A stretch of DNA of 64,000 nucleotides from Porphyridium purpureum (Eukaryota; Rhodophyta; Bangiophyceae; Porphyridiales; Porphyridiaceae), in assembly GCA_008690995.1 (NCBI GenBank), contig VRMN01000001.1:3720001-3784000 (forward strand), in the 5' to 3' direction. The position numbers and the translations under genes are program-made. Position 1 is the stretch's first letter, and the number at the start of each line of letters is the position of its first letter. This document shows positions 38,640 to 48,252 of the stretch, one piece after another. Below the pieces are notes generated by a model. That model had not been told where the DNA came from, ran no database searches, and saw only the letters and a list, made by a program, of their open reading frames with translations.

Positions 38640-40538
38640 CTAGACAGCCGTCTGCGGCGCCTCGAGCCGCATGAAGACGGGTTTCGGGGTCGGAAAGGCG
38701 TGGCCTTGCTTGAGCATGCCCCATTCTGTGTCTTTCCACGTCAAGTTTGCGTACACACTCTCGTCGAAGCCAAGCGCAGCATAAATATCTTTCGTCAGGC
38801 TCGGTACGACGGGATTGAGTGCAGTGGCCACAATGCGCGTCGCTTCGAGAACCACCGCGAGCGTCTGTCCGGCTTCTGTTTTCCCCTCTTCCCCTTCCTT
38901 GAATTTCTTCCACGGCGCGGCTGCATCGATGAATCCGTTCGTGTCGTGCGCGATCGACACAATCTTGAAGCATGCCTCTGGAAAATTCCGCTGGTCGAAT
39001 GAAGCACGCGCTTCAGCCGCCCTAAGCTGTGCAGCCTGTCGCAGGGTGTCGCCGCCTTCGACTGCGTCTGCGGCGGCTTGCGAATCGGCGGGGATGACCG
39101 AATCGCAATTCTTTCGGAGCAAGTTGAGCGAACGGTTGAGCAGGTTCCCGATACTGTTCGCAAGTTCAGAGTTCACTACATCGATGAAGCGCGAATTCGA
39201 GAAATCGCCGTCCTGGCCAAACTCCACAGCGCGCATGAAAAAGTACCGAACAGCAGTCGCACCGTACGTGTCGACGAGCTCGGTCGGGTCGAGAGTGTTT
39301 CCTAATGACTTGCCCATCTTGAGCCCGTCTTTGGTTAGAAAGCCGTGACCAAACACCTGTGCTGGCAAAGGCAAGCCTGCGCTCATGAGCATCGCCGGCC
39401 AGTACACTGCGTGGAAGCGCAAGATATCCTTTCCGATGACGTGCAAGTTTGCAGGCCATCCGCGCTTGACGCAAGCATCGAGAGAGACTTCATCACCTTC
39501 TTCGCGCAGGCTACTTACATAGCCAAGCAGCGCGTCAAACCAAACATAGATGGTCTGCTTTTCGTCACGCGGCACGCGGATCCCCCAGGGGTTGTTTGCA
39601 CGCGATACGCTAAAGTCGCGCAGGCCGCTCTTAATCCAGCCCAGCACCTCGTTGCGCCGCTCCTCAGGCACGATAAAGTTAGGATTTTGCTCGAGAAACT
39701 CAAGCAGCGCGTCGCCGTACTTGGACAGTGCGAAAAAGTAATTCTCCTCCTTGCGCATCTCACACTCGGCCTGGTGCAGCGGGCACACGTTGCCTGTGTT
39801 CAACTCCTTGGGATCTTTATACTCTTCGCAGCCCGTGCAGTACAGTCCTTCGTACACCGACTTGTAAATATCGCCATTGTCCCACACGCGCTCCATAAAC
39901 TCAGACACGATCTTGGCGTGGTCGCTCGATGTGGTGCGCGCAAAACGGTCATACTTGATGTCCAGCTTGTCCCACAAACTCAAAAACTGAGCCGCAATAA
40001 TTTCCACGTGCTCTTGCGGCTCGCGGCCCATCTTGTGCGCGGCCTGGGCGATTTTCTCGCCATGCTCGTCGCAGCCCGTGACAAACACTGGGTCGCGATC
40101 GGTCATGCGATAAAATCGCGTCAGCACGTCCACCGCAATGGTCGGGTACGCAGATCCCATGTGTGGAGCGGCATTCACGTAGTACAGCGGTGTGGTGATT
40201 GCAAACTTTGTCCCCGGCTCAGGCACGTTCGCGACGCCGTGTCTACCTGCCCTGGACGATGACGGCGCGTGACTATGGCTCGCACCGCCGTTTGGCACGG
40301 GCACCACCGCCTGACTCGGGCCGGTACTCATGCGGACGAGCACAACAGACCTACTCCTCGCGCGCGCCAGCCCCACTAACCTCGGACGATACGTGTGTCT
40401 CGCTGCCGCGAGGTGCATGTCGCGTGTGCCCAACCACGCGCTACCGCGGCCACCAACGTGCGGCTTCCACACCATCCGCCCGCCCACCACAAACGCCATG
40501 TGGCACGCGCGCCGCATGCTCTGCGAATCATCCATCAT
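38640..40538 (-). CDS. Methionyl-tRNA synthetase, organellar (bacterial) type
   Basis: 632 aa from ATG 40536-40538. Class I synthetase charging tRNA-Met. The HIGH motif is HMGS at ~126 within TTPLYYVNAAPHMGSAYPTI, CTGCEEYKDPKELN...CPLH gives the knuckle cysteines, and the KMSKS motif is KMGKS at ~407 in KDGLKMGKSLGNTLDP, a conservative change. The anticodon-binding domain follows with NSELANSIGNLLNRSLNL. There is no C-terminal tRNA-binding domain. The first ~115 residues are basic, rich in Arg, Ser, Ala and look like a dual plastid/mitochondrial presequence. The cytosolic enzyme must be encoded elsewhere. Confidence 0.9.
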   Translation of the reverse strand: MMDDSQSMRRACHMAFVVGGRMVWKPHVGGRGSAWLGTRDMHLAAARHTYRPRLVGLARARSRSVVLVRMSTGPSQAVVPVPNGGASHSHAPSSSRAGRHGVANVPEPGTKFAITTPLYYVNAAPHMGSAYPTIAVDVLTRFYRMTDRDPVFVTGCDEHGEKIAQAAHKMGREPQEHVEIIAAQFLSLWDKLDIKYDRFARTTSSDHAKIVSEFMERVWDNGDIYKSVYEGLYCTGCEEYKDPKELNTGNVCPLHQAECEMRKEENYFFALSKYGDALLEFLEQNPNFIVPEERRNEVLGWIKSGLRDFSVSRANNPWGIRVPRDEKQTIYVWFDALLGYVSSLREEGDEVSLDACVKRGWPANLHVIGKDILRFHAVYWPAMLMSAGLPLPAQVFGHGFLTKDGLKMGKSLGNTLDPTELVDTYGATAVRYFFMRAVEFGQDGDFSNSRFIDVVNSELANSIGNLLNRSLNLLRKNCDSVIPADSQAAADAVEGGDTLRQAAQLRAAEARASFDQRNFPEACFKIVSIAHDTNGFIDAAAPWKKFKEGEEGKTEAGQTLAVVLEATRIVATALNPVVPSLTKDIYAALGFDESVYANLTWKDTEWGMLKQGHAFPTPKPVFMRLEAPQTAV

Positions 40539-40656
40539 ACAGCACCAACTGTCACTAACCACTTGCCTGCTCGACAATCAAGCCGCACATGCGTCCACAC
40601 CAGTCTCGCCCACGTGCTCCAGTCGCGATCTCGCGTTGATTGAGCTGGCACACACA

Positions 40657-40813
40657 GATGACAAAATGTCATGCGGGAGAATTTAAAGATGTCATATTTT
40701 AATCCTCTAAATTCAAAGATATATTTGTCATCAATATTAAATCACAAAGATGATAATGTCATCTTTGCATCGTAGATGATGTCAATGTCATTATTATGTT
40801 GCAAAAGATGACA
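40657..40813. promoter_or_regulatory. AT-rich promoter with repeated TGTCATC/GATGACA elements
   Basis: GATGACA at 40657, TGTCAT at 40667, GATGTCAT at 40688, TTTGTCATC at 40724, a near-palindrome of AAAGATGA and TGTCATCTTT at 40746-40766, GATGTCAATGTCAT at ~40776 and AAAAGATGACA at 40803. All lie in the shared MetRS/galactokinase promoter, which has neither the CTGTAC nor the CCGATAA elements of the others. Confidence 0.55.
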
Positions 40814-40995
40814 AGTATGCTTCCACTTGGAGGTGGGTGCCAGGAATAAGAGGAGCGTGAGTTTGGGCGAAGAGCAGCAGGGGGAAGAGATGGGAAGAGT
40901 AGGAGACAGACAAGAAGGAAAGGAAGAAAGGTAGGAAGGAAGGAAGAAAGAAAGAAGGGTAAGATGGGGGCACCTGGGCAAAGGCGGAGACATTC

Positions 40996-42174
40996 GTGAT
41001 TGACGCGGTGCAGCGCGCGAAGGCGCTGTTTGAGACGACGTTTGGGCAGAATGATGCGCAGACGGTGGCGGTGGCTGCGCCTGGACGTGTGAATCTGATT
41101 GGGGAGCACACTGATTATAATGATGGGTTTGTGCTGCCATTGGCGCTCCAGAAAAACACGGTGTTGGTGGGTGCCAAGGCGGCGGAGGGGAGCACCATTG
41201 TTCGTCTGGTGTCCGAGATGAGCCCGGAAGATGTGGCACAGTTTGATCTGAGCAAACCGGACGAGCTCAAGCCCGGCGGTGAACCGGAATGGGCAAATTA
41301 CGTGAAGGGTATGGTGGTCATGTTCCAGAGGCAAGGATACGCGGTGCCTGGGTTCGACGCGGCGGTGAGCTCGGACGTGCCCACGGGCGGCGGCGTGTCG
41401 TCGTCGGCGGCACTGGAAATGGCGACCGGCACGCTTCTGGAGGTCTTTGCAGACATCACCCTCGAGCCTTCCACCAAGGCCAAATGGGGCCAGAGCGTCG
41501 AGCACGAGTTTGTTAATTTACCGTGCGGAATCATGGACCAGCTCATTTCCGCCGCCGGACAGGAAGGCCACGCCATGATGCTGGACTGCAGGTCGTTTGA
41601 AATCAAACCAGTTCCGCTCGATGATCCATCGGTAAAGATCGTGGTTGCCAACTCGATGGTCAAACATTCGTTGAGCGGCTCCGAGTATCCTGAGCGCCGT
41701 GCACAGTGCTATGCTGCCGCAAAGGCACTGGGCGTTCCCCACTTGCGCGATGCGACCATGAAAATGCTGGATGCGCTGCCCGAAGGCACGCTCGACCAGA
41801 AGACATACATGCGTGCGCGCCACGTTATTACCGAGAATGATCGTGTAGTGCGGTTCGCGCAGGCCCTGCAGGAGCGAGATTACATCAAGGCGGGCCTGCT
41901 CATGAACGATTCACACACGTCCCAGCGAGACGACTATGAAGTTTCGGTGCCGGAAATCGACCATCTGGTGCGCATTGCACAGAGCGTGGAGGGCGTCTAC
42001 GGAGCACGCCTAACAGGCGGTGGGTTTGGCGGATGTACGGTAACGCTTTGCCAGGAAAACGCAGTGCCGGCTCTTTTCGAGGCCTTCAAGAAGGAGTACG
42101 AGCCGACGATCGGAAAGGAAGCGCTTGTGTTCGACACCGAGGCTGGACCAGGGGCACGCGTGCTCAAATTGTGA
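40996..42174 (+). CDS. GALK: Galactokinase (5' end uncertain, no ATG in frame)
   Basis: GHMP kinase converting galactose to galactose 1-phosphate. AAPGRVNLIGEHTDYNDGFV near residue 18 is the galactokinase signature, TGGGVSSSAALEMATG the ATP loop, PCGIMDQLISAAGQEGHAM includes the catalytic Asp, and LTGGGFGGCTV closes the active site. 392 codons, close to bacterial and GALK1 lengths. The frame opens after a TAA at 40960 and has no ATG before the conserved region; it begins GTG ATT GAC. An ATG at 40964 lies in another frame. So translation starts at a non-ATG codon, an upstream exon supplies the start, or the sequence has a one-base error here. The leader is GA-rich. Confidence 0.88.
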   Translation: MIDAVQRAKALFETTFGQNDAQTVAVAAPGRVNLIGEHTDYNDGFVLPLALQKNTVLVGAKAAEGSTIVRLVSEMSPEDVAQFDLSKPDELKPGGEPEWANYVKGMVVMFQRQGYAVPGFDAAVSSDVPTGGGVSSSAALEMATGTLLEVFADITLEPSTKAKWGQSVEHEFVNLPCGIMDQLISAAGQEGHAMMLDCRSFEIKPVPLDDPSVKIVVANSMVKHSLSGSEYPERRAQCYAAAKALGVPHLRDATMKMLDALPEGTLDQKTYMRARHVITENDRVVRFAQALQERDYIKAGLLMNDSHTSQRDDYEVSVPEIDHLVRIAQSVEGVYGARLTGGGFGGCTVTLCQENAVPALFEAFKKEYEPTIGKEALVFDTEAGPGARVLKL

Positions 42175-42286
42175 TGCTTGTAGGTTTTGCGGCTTGGTCG
42201 CCTTTCAGCCGGCTACGGCCAGCACCGCAAAAGATTCTAGGTTTTGCATAAACTATTGATGAATAAAATCCAACGCACGTCCCAAT

Positions 42287-45200
42287 TTACACGCTCAAAT
42301 CTGCTGTTTGCGGCAGCTTTCTACCATGGAACGTTCGAAGAGGCACGCTCGTGATCCCTAAAGCCGCCAATGATTTCTGTGAGACAGAGACATGGTGTTC
42401 AGGGATTTGGACACCTGACGCCGACGCCTCGCGCGCAATATATTCAAAGCGCTGACACCATGCTTCCAGCAGCACTGGGTCCGGCACAATGTGCAATGCG
42501 GCAAACGACCAAATCACGTTCGAAAGTTCAAATGTGTTCATTGCGCGCACCGCACAGTGCAAAAGATCCATCATGACGCCGAGCAACGTGCCACTTGGCT
42601 TTAGGTTCTGCTTGGCTAGGCACCAGAACAGCACGGACACGGCTTCGCCGTCGCAGGAGCTCTGTTTTTGAAGAGCGTGTGCGCGGAGAATGCATTGCAA
42701 GAGCAGCCCCGACTCGTGTCGGACATGCAGGCGCATAAGCGCGAGACTCAGCATGCTAATTTCGCGCCCAGAACCTCGGTGGTTCTGCAGCTCCTCCATC
42801 GCCGCATCGCACATTTTCTGGAGAAAGCGATCGTCCGGAACAACAACGAGCCGACTGCACGCAAACAGTACGCGTGCAATGTCACTGATGGACGTCAGCT
42901 CACGAGAGTCCAGCTTCGATTCAAGCGCATAAGTCCAGCGATTCACGATCAAAGTGCCTGGCCACCAGCCCAAACGCGCGACCGACCAAAACGTATTCAC
43001 GAGAGCGAGCGTATCAAATCGGTCGCAGCTCAACTCAAAGGCTAAAAGCCAGCGCTCCAAATACCTGGTGCAAGGTCCTTGGCTCACTCGGGGTTGGTTG
43101 ACCAATCGCGCTGAGTCCTCATGGTACTGCAGATGGACGTTTTCGTTGCCTTCAACACAAAAGAAATGACTCTCGCGCGCTTTTTCGGCCGCCTTCTCTG
43201 CTGTTTTCGCTGCCTGTCCAGCGCTCGTGTCCTCTGGAACCGCAAGAATCAGGTCGGTCATTGCAGAAAGAACGACCGAGAGTTGCTGTGGGGTAAACTG
43301 CCGCTTGCGAAGCTCAAAACTTTCCCACCACGCGTCCAAGAATGAGTCCGGTGGACTTAGACCGAGCCTTGCACATGCGTGCAAACAATTGGCCATTGCG
43401 TGCGGCTGCATGTCTGCGGCAGACGCCAAAAACAAACCAAAAAACTCGTGCTGCACCGCCCCGTTTTCGTTCGCAAAAAAGCGTTCCACAACAGGAGCAA
43501 CTCCAGGCTTCATTGTGAGCCCGGCCAGAGACCACCAAGCGACGGAGAGTTCGGGCGCCGAAAATTCAGTCATGCTCGCTCGGATGGACGATGTGAGCTT
43601 GTCCATGAAAGGCTCCGACGGTATTCGATTTTCGAGCTTGGCCACTGCCCAAATCGTGTTCGCGAGCGACTGGGAAGAAAATTGGATGAGACGCGCCACG
43701 CACATGCGCTCCCACATGTCCCAAAACAGCTCCGAGTCACGTCCCTCGACTCGAGGAGAAATCTTCGCAAACGCCCAACCGATAAGAGAAATTGACTGGG
43801 CGCTCACAAGTGCGTCCGATTTTAGCACACCCTGAGGGTGTACGCGAAGATGAAGCGCTTGCGAGAAAAGCTCTGCGCTTGTACTCTGAAGCTGACGGGT
43901 GACGAACGGGTCAACCACAAACAGTTCAAGTTCGGAAAAGATAGCCAGCGCGTACAGTGTGTTTGAAAGCTCAACAGAGGAAAACGATGCAAAGTGACGC
44001 AGGCATGCACGAGAGCATGCGGAGCGAAAAAGAAGAACGTCACGCTGAAGTTCCTCATCACATTCCAGTTCGACGTGAAAATCTGCACTTGCGTACGACG
44101 CAAGCTTGGCGAGACCCCACATTGTATTGGCCGCAGCAGTACTCTTCATGGCCTCCGAGCTAAAGGATGCAAAGACGCTCATCGAACGGCGCAAAACGTC
44201 TCGCAACGAACCTAGCCGTTGCCCACGTCCGATCACCCACGGCCCATCAGCACTCGCGCCGCCGCACGAGAGGCTGGCGGTGGCCCAGACGGCCATGGAT
44301 AATTGCTGCGGTGTCGCCTTGTGTGCGACATGAACAAAGCGCTGCGTCCACGTGAGCAAGAACTCGTGATCCCAGCTCAAAATCGAGCTCAATGCGAGCG
44401 ACGGTTGGTCGAAGTCTTCTGCACTATTTTGCGAGCAGTGCGCATGTTTGGCTAGTTTGGCGAGTCCGTGCACAACGGTACATAAGCTCTGTATGTTAGA
44501 ATAAGGCAAGCATTCACGCATGGCGACATGCCAGGCGTTCGCAAAGCGCGCGTCCGGATACAGCTTCAGGGCGCCGAGAGAGTACATGATGGAAGAGAGG
44601 GTTCGAGCCAATGTCTGCAACTTGGACGCACGTTGCTGTGGACTCAGTTGCATATTATGCTCCTCCCATAGCGCGCGGAAGGCCGAACTCACCGCTTGCG
44701 CGCCGACGACCATCAGCGCACGCCGAAAGGGCTCGAAGGCCAGGAGCACGTTCACTTCCTGCTTGACGTTTTCGACTGCACCATCGCGGTTCACATACAC
44801 CAGGCAGCTCAGCACTCTAGCGTACGAAACCACATTAAACGCGGGGCTCAGCCCCGCGTCGAGGCGCAGCAGTCTGTCAAGCTGCGAAGCCCACTCCCTC
44901 GCTGCAACGCGGTCGTCTCCGTGCGCGACATGACGCGCGGCGCTCTCGAGCTGTCCGATTCTGATCAGTAAGTCCTGCTTTCGCTGCTCCTCGCTGCTGC
45001 TCTGCGACAGCGACGAATGCAACAGCATGTGATGATCGTTTTCCACCTCGTGCTGTCCACGGATCTGTCTCCGCCTGTGCGAAACACGCACCGCCCGCGT
45101 CCCAGACGGATACGCCGGCATCATTCCATCCTGCAAGGCGCCCTTCCACTCTGAGCGCTGCCTCCTCGACGCTCGCGCGCGCGGCGCTGTCCTCTCCACA

Positions 45201-45409
45201 TGTGTGCATGACTGCCTGCGCGACAAATTCAGCTTCCCGCCTCTACCATACGGGGACAGCACCCCATATGCAATGAACGCCGCGCGGTCCAACCGCTCTT
45301 CGGTCTCCATGTTCTCCCACACCACCATCCCTCCGCTCTCCACCAGCCTCTCTTCCATCAGGATGCTAGTCGTTGTCCGTTCTTCACCTTGACCTTTTCC
45401 CACAAGCAT
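42287..45409 (-). CDS. Octotricopeptide-repeat (OPR) RNA-binding protein
   Basis: 1040 aa, start ATG 45407-45409. The body is a series of ~38-residue helical pairs with the theme L-x-N-x-x-W-A-x-A-K-L: LSMAVWATASL, ANTMWGLAKLASYA, LSNTLYALAIF, LANTIWAVAKLENRIPSEPF, LSVAWWSLAGL, MANCLHACARLGLSPPDSFL, LVNTFWSVARLGWWPG, ELSNVIWSFAALHIVPDPVL. This is the OPR pattern of organelle RNA-maturation and translation factors such as TBC2. I see no RAP domain at the C-terminus. The N-terminal ~130 residues are unlike the repeats and could contain the transit peptide. The RNA target is likely a plastid or mitochondrial transcript. Confidence 0.75.
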   Translation of the reverse strand: MLVGKGQGEERTTTSILMEERLVESGGMVVWENMETEERLDRAAFIAYGVLSPYGRGGKLNLSRRQSCTHVERTAPRARASRRQRSEWKGALQDGMMPAYPSGTRAVRVSHRRRQIRGQHEVENDHHMLLHSSLSQSSSEEQRKQDLLIRIGQLESAARHVAHGDDRVAAREWASQLDRLLRLDAGLSPAFNVVSYARVLSCLVYVNRDGAVENVKQEVNVLLAFEPFRRALMVVGAQAVSSAFRALWEEHNMQLSPQQRASKLQTLARTLSSIMYSLGALKLYPDARFANAWHVAMRECLPYSNIQSLCTVVHGLAKLAKHAHCSQNSAEDFDQPSLALSSILSWDHEFLLTWTQRFVHVAHKATPQQLSMAVWATASLSCGGASADGPWVIGRGQRLGSLRDVLRRSMSVFASFSSEAMKSTAAANTMWGLAKLASYASADFHVELECDEELQRDVLLFRSACSRACLRHFASFSSVELSNTLYALAIFSELELFVVDPFVTRQLQSTSAELFSQALHLRVHPQGVLKSDALVSAQSISLIGWAFAKISPRVEGRDSELFWDMWERMCVARLIQFSSQSLANTIWAVAKLENRIPSEPFMDKLTSSIRASMTEFSAPELSVAWWSLAGLTMKPGVAPVVERFFANENGAVQHEFFGLFLASAADMQPHAMANCLHACARLGLSPPDSFLDAWWESFELRKRQFTPQQLSVVLSAMTDLILAVPEDTSAGQAAKTAEKAAEKARESHFFCVEGNENVHLQYHEDSARLVNQPRVSQGPCTRYLERWLLAFELSCDRFDTLALVNTFWSVARLGWWPGTLIVNRWTYALESKLDSRELTSISDIARVLFACSRLVVVPDDRFLQKMCDAAMEELQNHRGSGREISMLSLALMRLHVRHESGLLLQCILRAHALQKQSSCDGEAVSVLFWCLAKQNLKPSGTLLGVMMDLLHCAVRAMNTFELSNVIWSFAALHIVPDPVLLEAWCQRFEYIAREASASGVQIPEHHVSVSQKSLAALGITSVPLRTFHGRKLPQTADLSV

Positions 45410-45540
45410 CCCGCACCCGTTCCAAACTAGGGTTTCGTTTCAAGCTCCTATTAAAACGCGCATGTTTTAATAGATCCCCCCCCCTCCCGCTCAGATCTCT
45501 CTGCCGCATCTCCAAAACAACCCACCCACCCAGCAGCTGC

Positions 45541-45586
45541 AGCAGTACCCCAGCAGTACCTCCAGCAGTACCCCCAGTAGTACCCC
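45541..45586. repeat. CAGCAGTACC tandem repeat
   Basis: Four imperfect copies of CAGCAGTACC, each containing a GTAC core, in the OPR/eL22 divergent spacer (45410-46054). More GTAC words follow at 45784-45816, including CTGTAC at 45811. No gene in this spacer. Confidence 0.7.
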
Positions 45587-46054
45587 GTGCCGACTCACTC
45601 GAAATGCGTTCAGAGATGACATCCAAAACCACTCGCAACAGAAATTACCTCACACATTCCCATGCGCGACTGGCTGGTGCACGCCTCGTGAAAACCCTCG
45701 TTCTGACTAAACGGTAGGGTTATGTTGAGGGTTGGTGAGGGCGTACGGGGTTTTGTGTTCTTGACACAGAGAGAGAGTGCGAAGTGTACTCAGTGTATTT
45801 AGTGTACGTACTGTACTCAGGTGTTGAGGTGGTGCGACGCCGGCCGGGAGTGCGACGCGGGAATGGGAAGAACGGCCCTTTTTGATAAGAAGGAACGCGG
45901 GAGTGAGGAGAGAAGGTCGATGATGAGCAGGGGCTTGGATGTGGGGGTACCCAAGGAAGGCTTCTGACTCGCCTTGTGAAGGCAGGGGAGGAGGTAAAAG
46001 GAAAGGGAGTGAAAAGGTTGGGTTGGTATTGAGGATTAGAGGAGCATTGTCAAG

Positions 46055-46915
46055 ATGGCGGTAGCGGTACGTTGAACGCGGCGCGGTGAATGCGGTGCTT
46101 GATTCCCGCCGGGATTTTTAGATGTTTTGTTCTCTGACTCGGCTCCTGCGGTGTGGATTGGATGTCTTTGTCTTGTTTCCTGCATGCCGGCTGGCTGTGC
46201 CGGTCGTTTAGATCGCTGGCCAGATGGTGTTTTCGGTCTTGTATCCATGCACGCGCGCAAGTCGGTGATCGGTGCCTGCGCGCCAGCGTGGATGTCGGTC
46301 AGCGAGAAACGGTCGCAGTGCGTGTGGTGTGTGGCCATCGGAACAGCGGGCGAGCGGACAAGGCGCCAATACGACGCGGGCAAGCTTCGTGGCAGAATAG
46401 GAGTGATGCCTTTCATTCCCTTTGTGCACGGCGCCCAGCAGTCTTGCGAAATAGCAAGACTGCTGGGCGGGAGTCGAGTAGTCATACCAGAAGATTTGAA
46501 ACAGTTTTGGCTAACGCGTTTCTGATCCTGTGTTTTTGATTTGCTTACTCATGTGTAGAAGAAGATGCGAAAGCAGAAAAAGGTCACCAAGACCTTCACC
46601 GTTAACTGCCAGACCCCGGTGCAGGACGGAATCATGGATGTGGCCTCGTTTGAAAAGTTTTTGAACGACAAGATCAAGGTGAACGGAAAGCCCGGTGCTC
46701 TGGGCGAGTCTGTGGTCGTGTCGCGTGACAAAACCAACGTGACTGTCACTGCGAACATTGACTTTAGCAAGCGCTACCTCAAGTACTTGACCAAGAAGTA
46801 CCTGAAGAAAAACATGATCCGCGAATACCTGCGGGTGCTTGCGGTGGACGCCACCACGTTTGAGCTGAGGTATCCGCACATTGAGGATGATGAGGAAGAG
46901 GAGGCCGAAGAATAA
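46055..46915 (+). CDS. RPL22: Ribosomal protein eL22, two exons
   Basis: Exon 1 is only 46055-46066 (MAVA); exon 2 is 46559-46915. The 492-base intron starts GTACGT and ends ATGTGTAG, with CTTACTC before the acceptor. The joined 122-aa protein reads [50 protein letters not shown] and an acidic tail, all standard eL22 of the large subunit. Exon 2 has its own ATG two codons in, but eL22 proteins start with a short extra N-terminus. The intron carries a 16-bp hairpin, listed separately. Confidence 0.92.
46432..46469 (+). ncRNA. Perfect 16-bp hairpin inside the eL22 intron
   Basis: CGCCCAGCAGTCTTGC (46432-46447), loop GAAATA, then the exact reverse complement to 46469. It lies about 90 bases before the 3' splice site. 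No other hairpin of this quality stood out in the window. eL22 is known to bind stem-loops, and yeast Rpl22 controls its own intron, so a role in splicing feedback is a fair guess. Confidence 0.6.
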
Positions 46916-47116
46916 AGTGGGTGATTGGGAGTTTGCGGTATATCGAACGATCAGGAATTTACTGTTCTTGCTTTGGCGCTCACAGGGCCGCGCCTGTGGG
47001 GTTCTTCTCAAGTTGAGGAGCGAGACGCGCGCTGGTATGAATATGGTACGACGGCCGTCGCTCGCTGGCATGTTTCTATCGAGCGTCGCTGGGTCCCACG
47101 TATGACTCTCTCACGT

Positions 47117-47716
47117 TTACTTCTCGAGCACCTCGGCCAACCCGGCAGGCGGTGGCGGAACCTCGTCCGCAGCTTGCTTCTTCGGCGCGTTGCTCATCGT
47201 GCTGAGGAACGCGTTGTATCCGACCTGGATAAAGTTGATGTACAAGATACGCTGGCTGGAGGGGACGAAACGGAAGTTGATCACGTGGGCAATGGGCCAC
47301 ACCTTCCAGTTCACAAGCATGGTCGGCCAGAGCTTGGCCTCGATTTCGGGCACGATCTCGTCTGGCTTGCCGTCCATGAGCTTCATCGATCCAAAGAAGA
47401 CGGACGTGAAAATGGGAGCCCAAAGAATCTGATCAACCGCGGTCTTGGTGGCGACGGCGGCGGCCGAGGTGGGCGCGGCCGTCATGATGGTCCGATCCAA
47501 AAAGCCGTACCAGTAGTGCCCGATCGGTCCGTGCAAGCACGCTCCGAACGCCGCCAGCTTTCCCGTACGCACGGCGTCCCACGGCTTGCCATCCATCATA
47601 TCCGGGGCCTGCGCCACCAGGTCGCCCAGCACAAAGCCCGTCAGCGACGTCAGCGTCTTGGTCCGCAGCGGATTGCTCGCCAGAGCCCGATTGTACGCTG
47701 CCCGGATTCCCGCCAT
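47117..47716 (-). CDS. MPV17/PMP22 family membrane protein
   Basis: 199 aa from ATG 47714-47716. Four-helix organellar inner-membrane or peroxisomal protein. Motifs: NPLRTKTLTSLTGFVLGDLV, GPIGHYWYGFLDR, KTAVDQILWAPIFTSVFF, and the C-terminal signature LWPTMLVNWKVWPIAHVINF plus FVPSSQRILYINFIQVGYNA. MPV17 proteins are thought to form small channels. Convergent with eL22; a TATA-like TATAAAAG on the minus strand lies at about 47963-47970. Confidence 0.92.
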   Translation of the reverse strand: MAGIRAAYNRALASNPLRTKTLTSLTGFVLGDLVAQAPDMMDGKPWDAVRTGKLAAFGACLHGPIGHYWYGFLDRTIMTAAPTSAAAVATKTAVDQILWAPIFTSVFFGSMKLMDGKPDEIVPEIEAKLWPTMLVNWKVWPIAHVINFRFVPSSQRILYINFIQVGYNAFLSTMSNAPKKQAADEVPPPPAGLAEVLEK

Positions 47717-47962
47717 GATGAGTCTCGAATTCAGTCACACTCGCCCCCAAAACTTTGCCACACGACCTACTCTACCTCTCCCCCGCTCACGTCAACGCGC
47801 GCACAGTTCTTCCTCCCCCCCGCACACCTCGTTGTACAATGTTGCTGCTCCTGCTTCTCCCGCTTGCCCTCTCCGCACGATTGTCGAGTGAACCGTTCCG
47901 CCCTCCGCACGCCAACCGACTCGAGACCGCAGATTTGCCAGCTCGCCAAGCAAATCCGCCCG

Positions 47963-48046
47963 CTTTTATACCATCACGCCGCACTGAACACACAGTACTC
48001 AGGTCCACAGTACTTTGCACTGAACCTACAGAACCCTAAACTGTAC
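47963..48046. promoter_or_regulatory. Divergent promoter: TATA-like box and CAGTAC/CTGTAC elements
   Basis: TATAAAAG on the minus strand near 47970-47963, CAGTAC at 47993 and 48008 and CTGTAC at 48041, between MPV17-like (-) and the membrane protein at 48253 (+). Confidence 0.45.
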
Positions 48047-48252
48047 GCTAGCCAGCGGGTGTTCAGCATTGTGCCGGTTGAGTCAAGAGAGCGCGAGAGA
48101 GAAGAGGGGAGACTCGTCTTGATCAGCGGCGCGGCGCCATTCTCTGGATTTGTTTCCGCGTGGTGTTCAGAAGGAGTGGTGATTGGCGTCCGCGTGATGC
48201 TCCGTGACTGGTTCCATTGGATTCCAGAGCATACACGTTTGCTCCGGGTTGC

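Noticed and set aside
39345-40262. 305-codon plus frame opposite MetRS
   Set aside because: Shadow of the methionyl-tRNA synthetase; no motif of its own.
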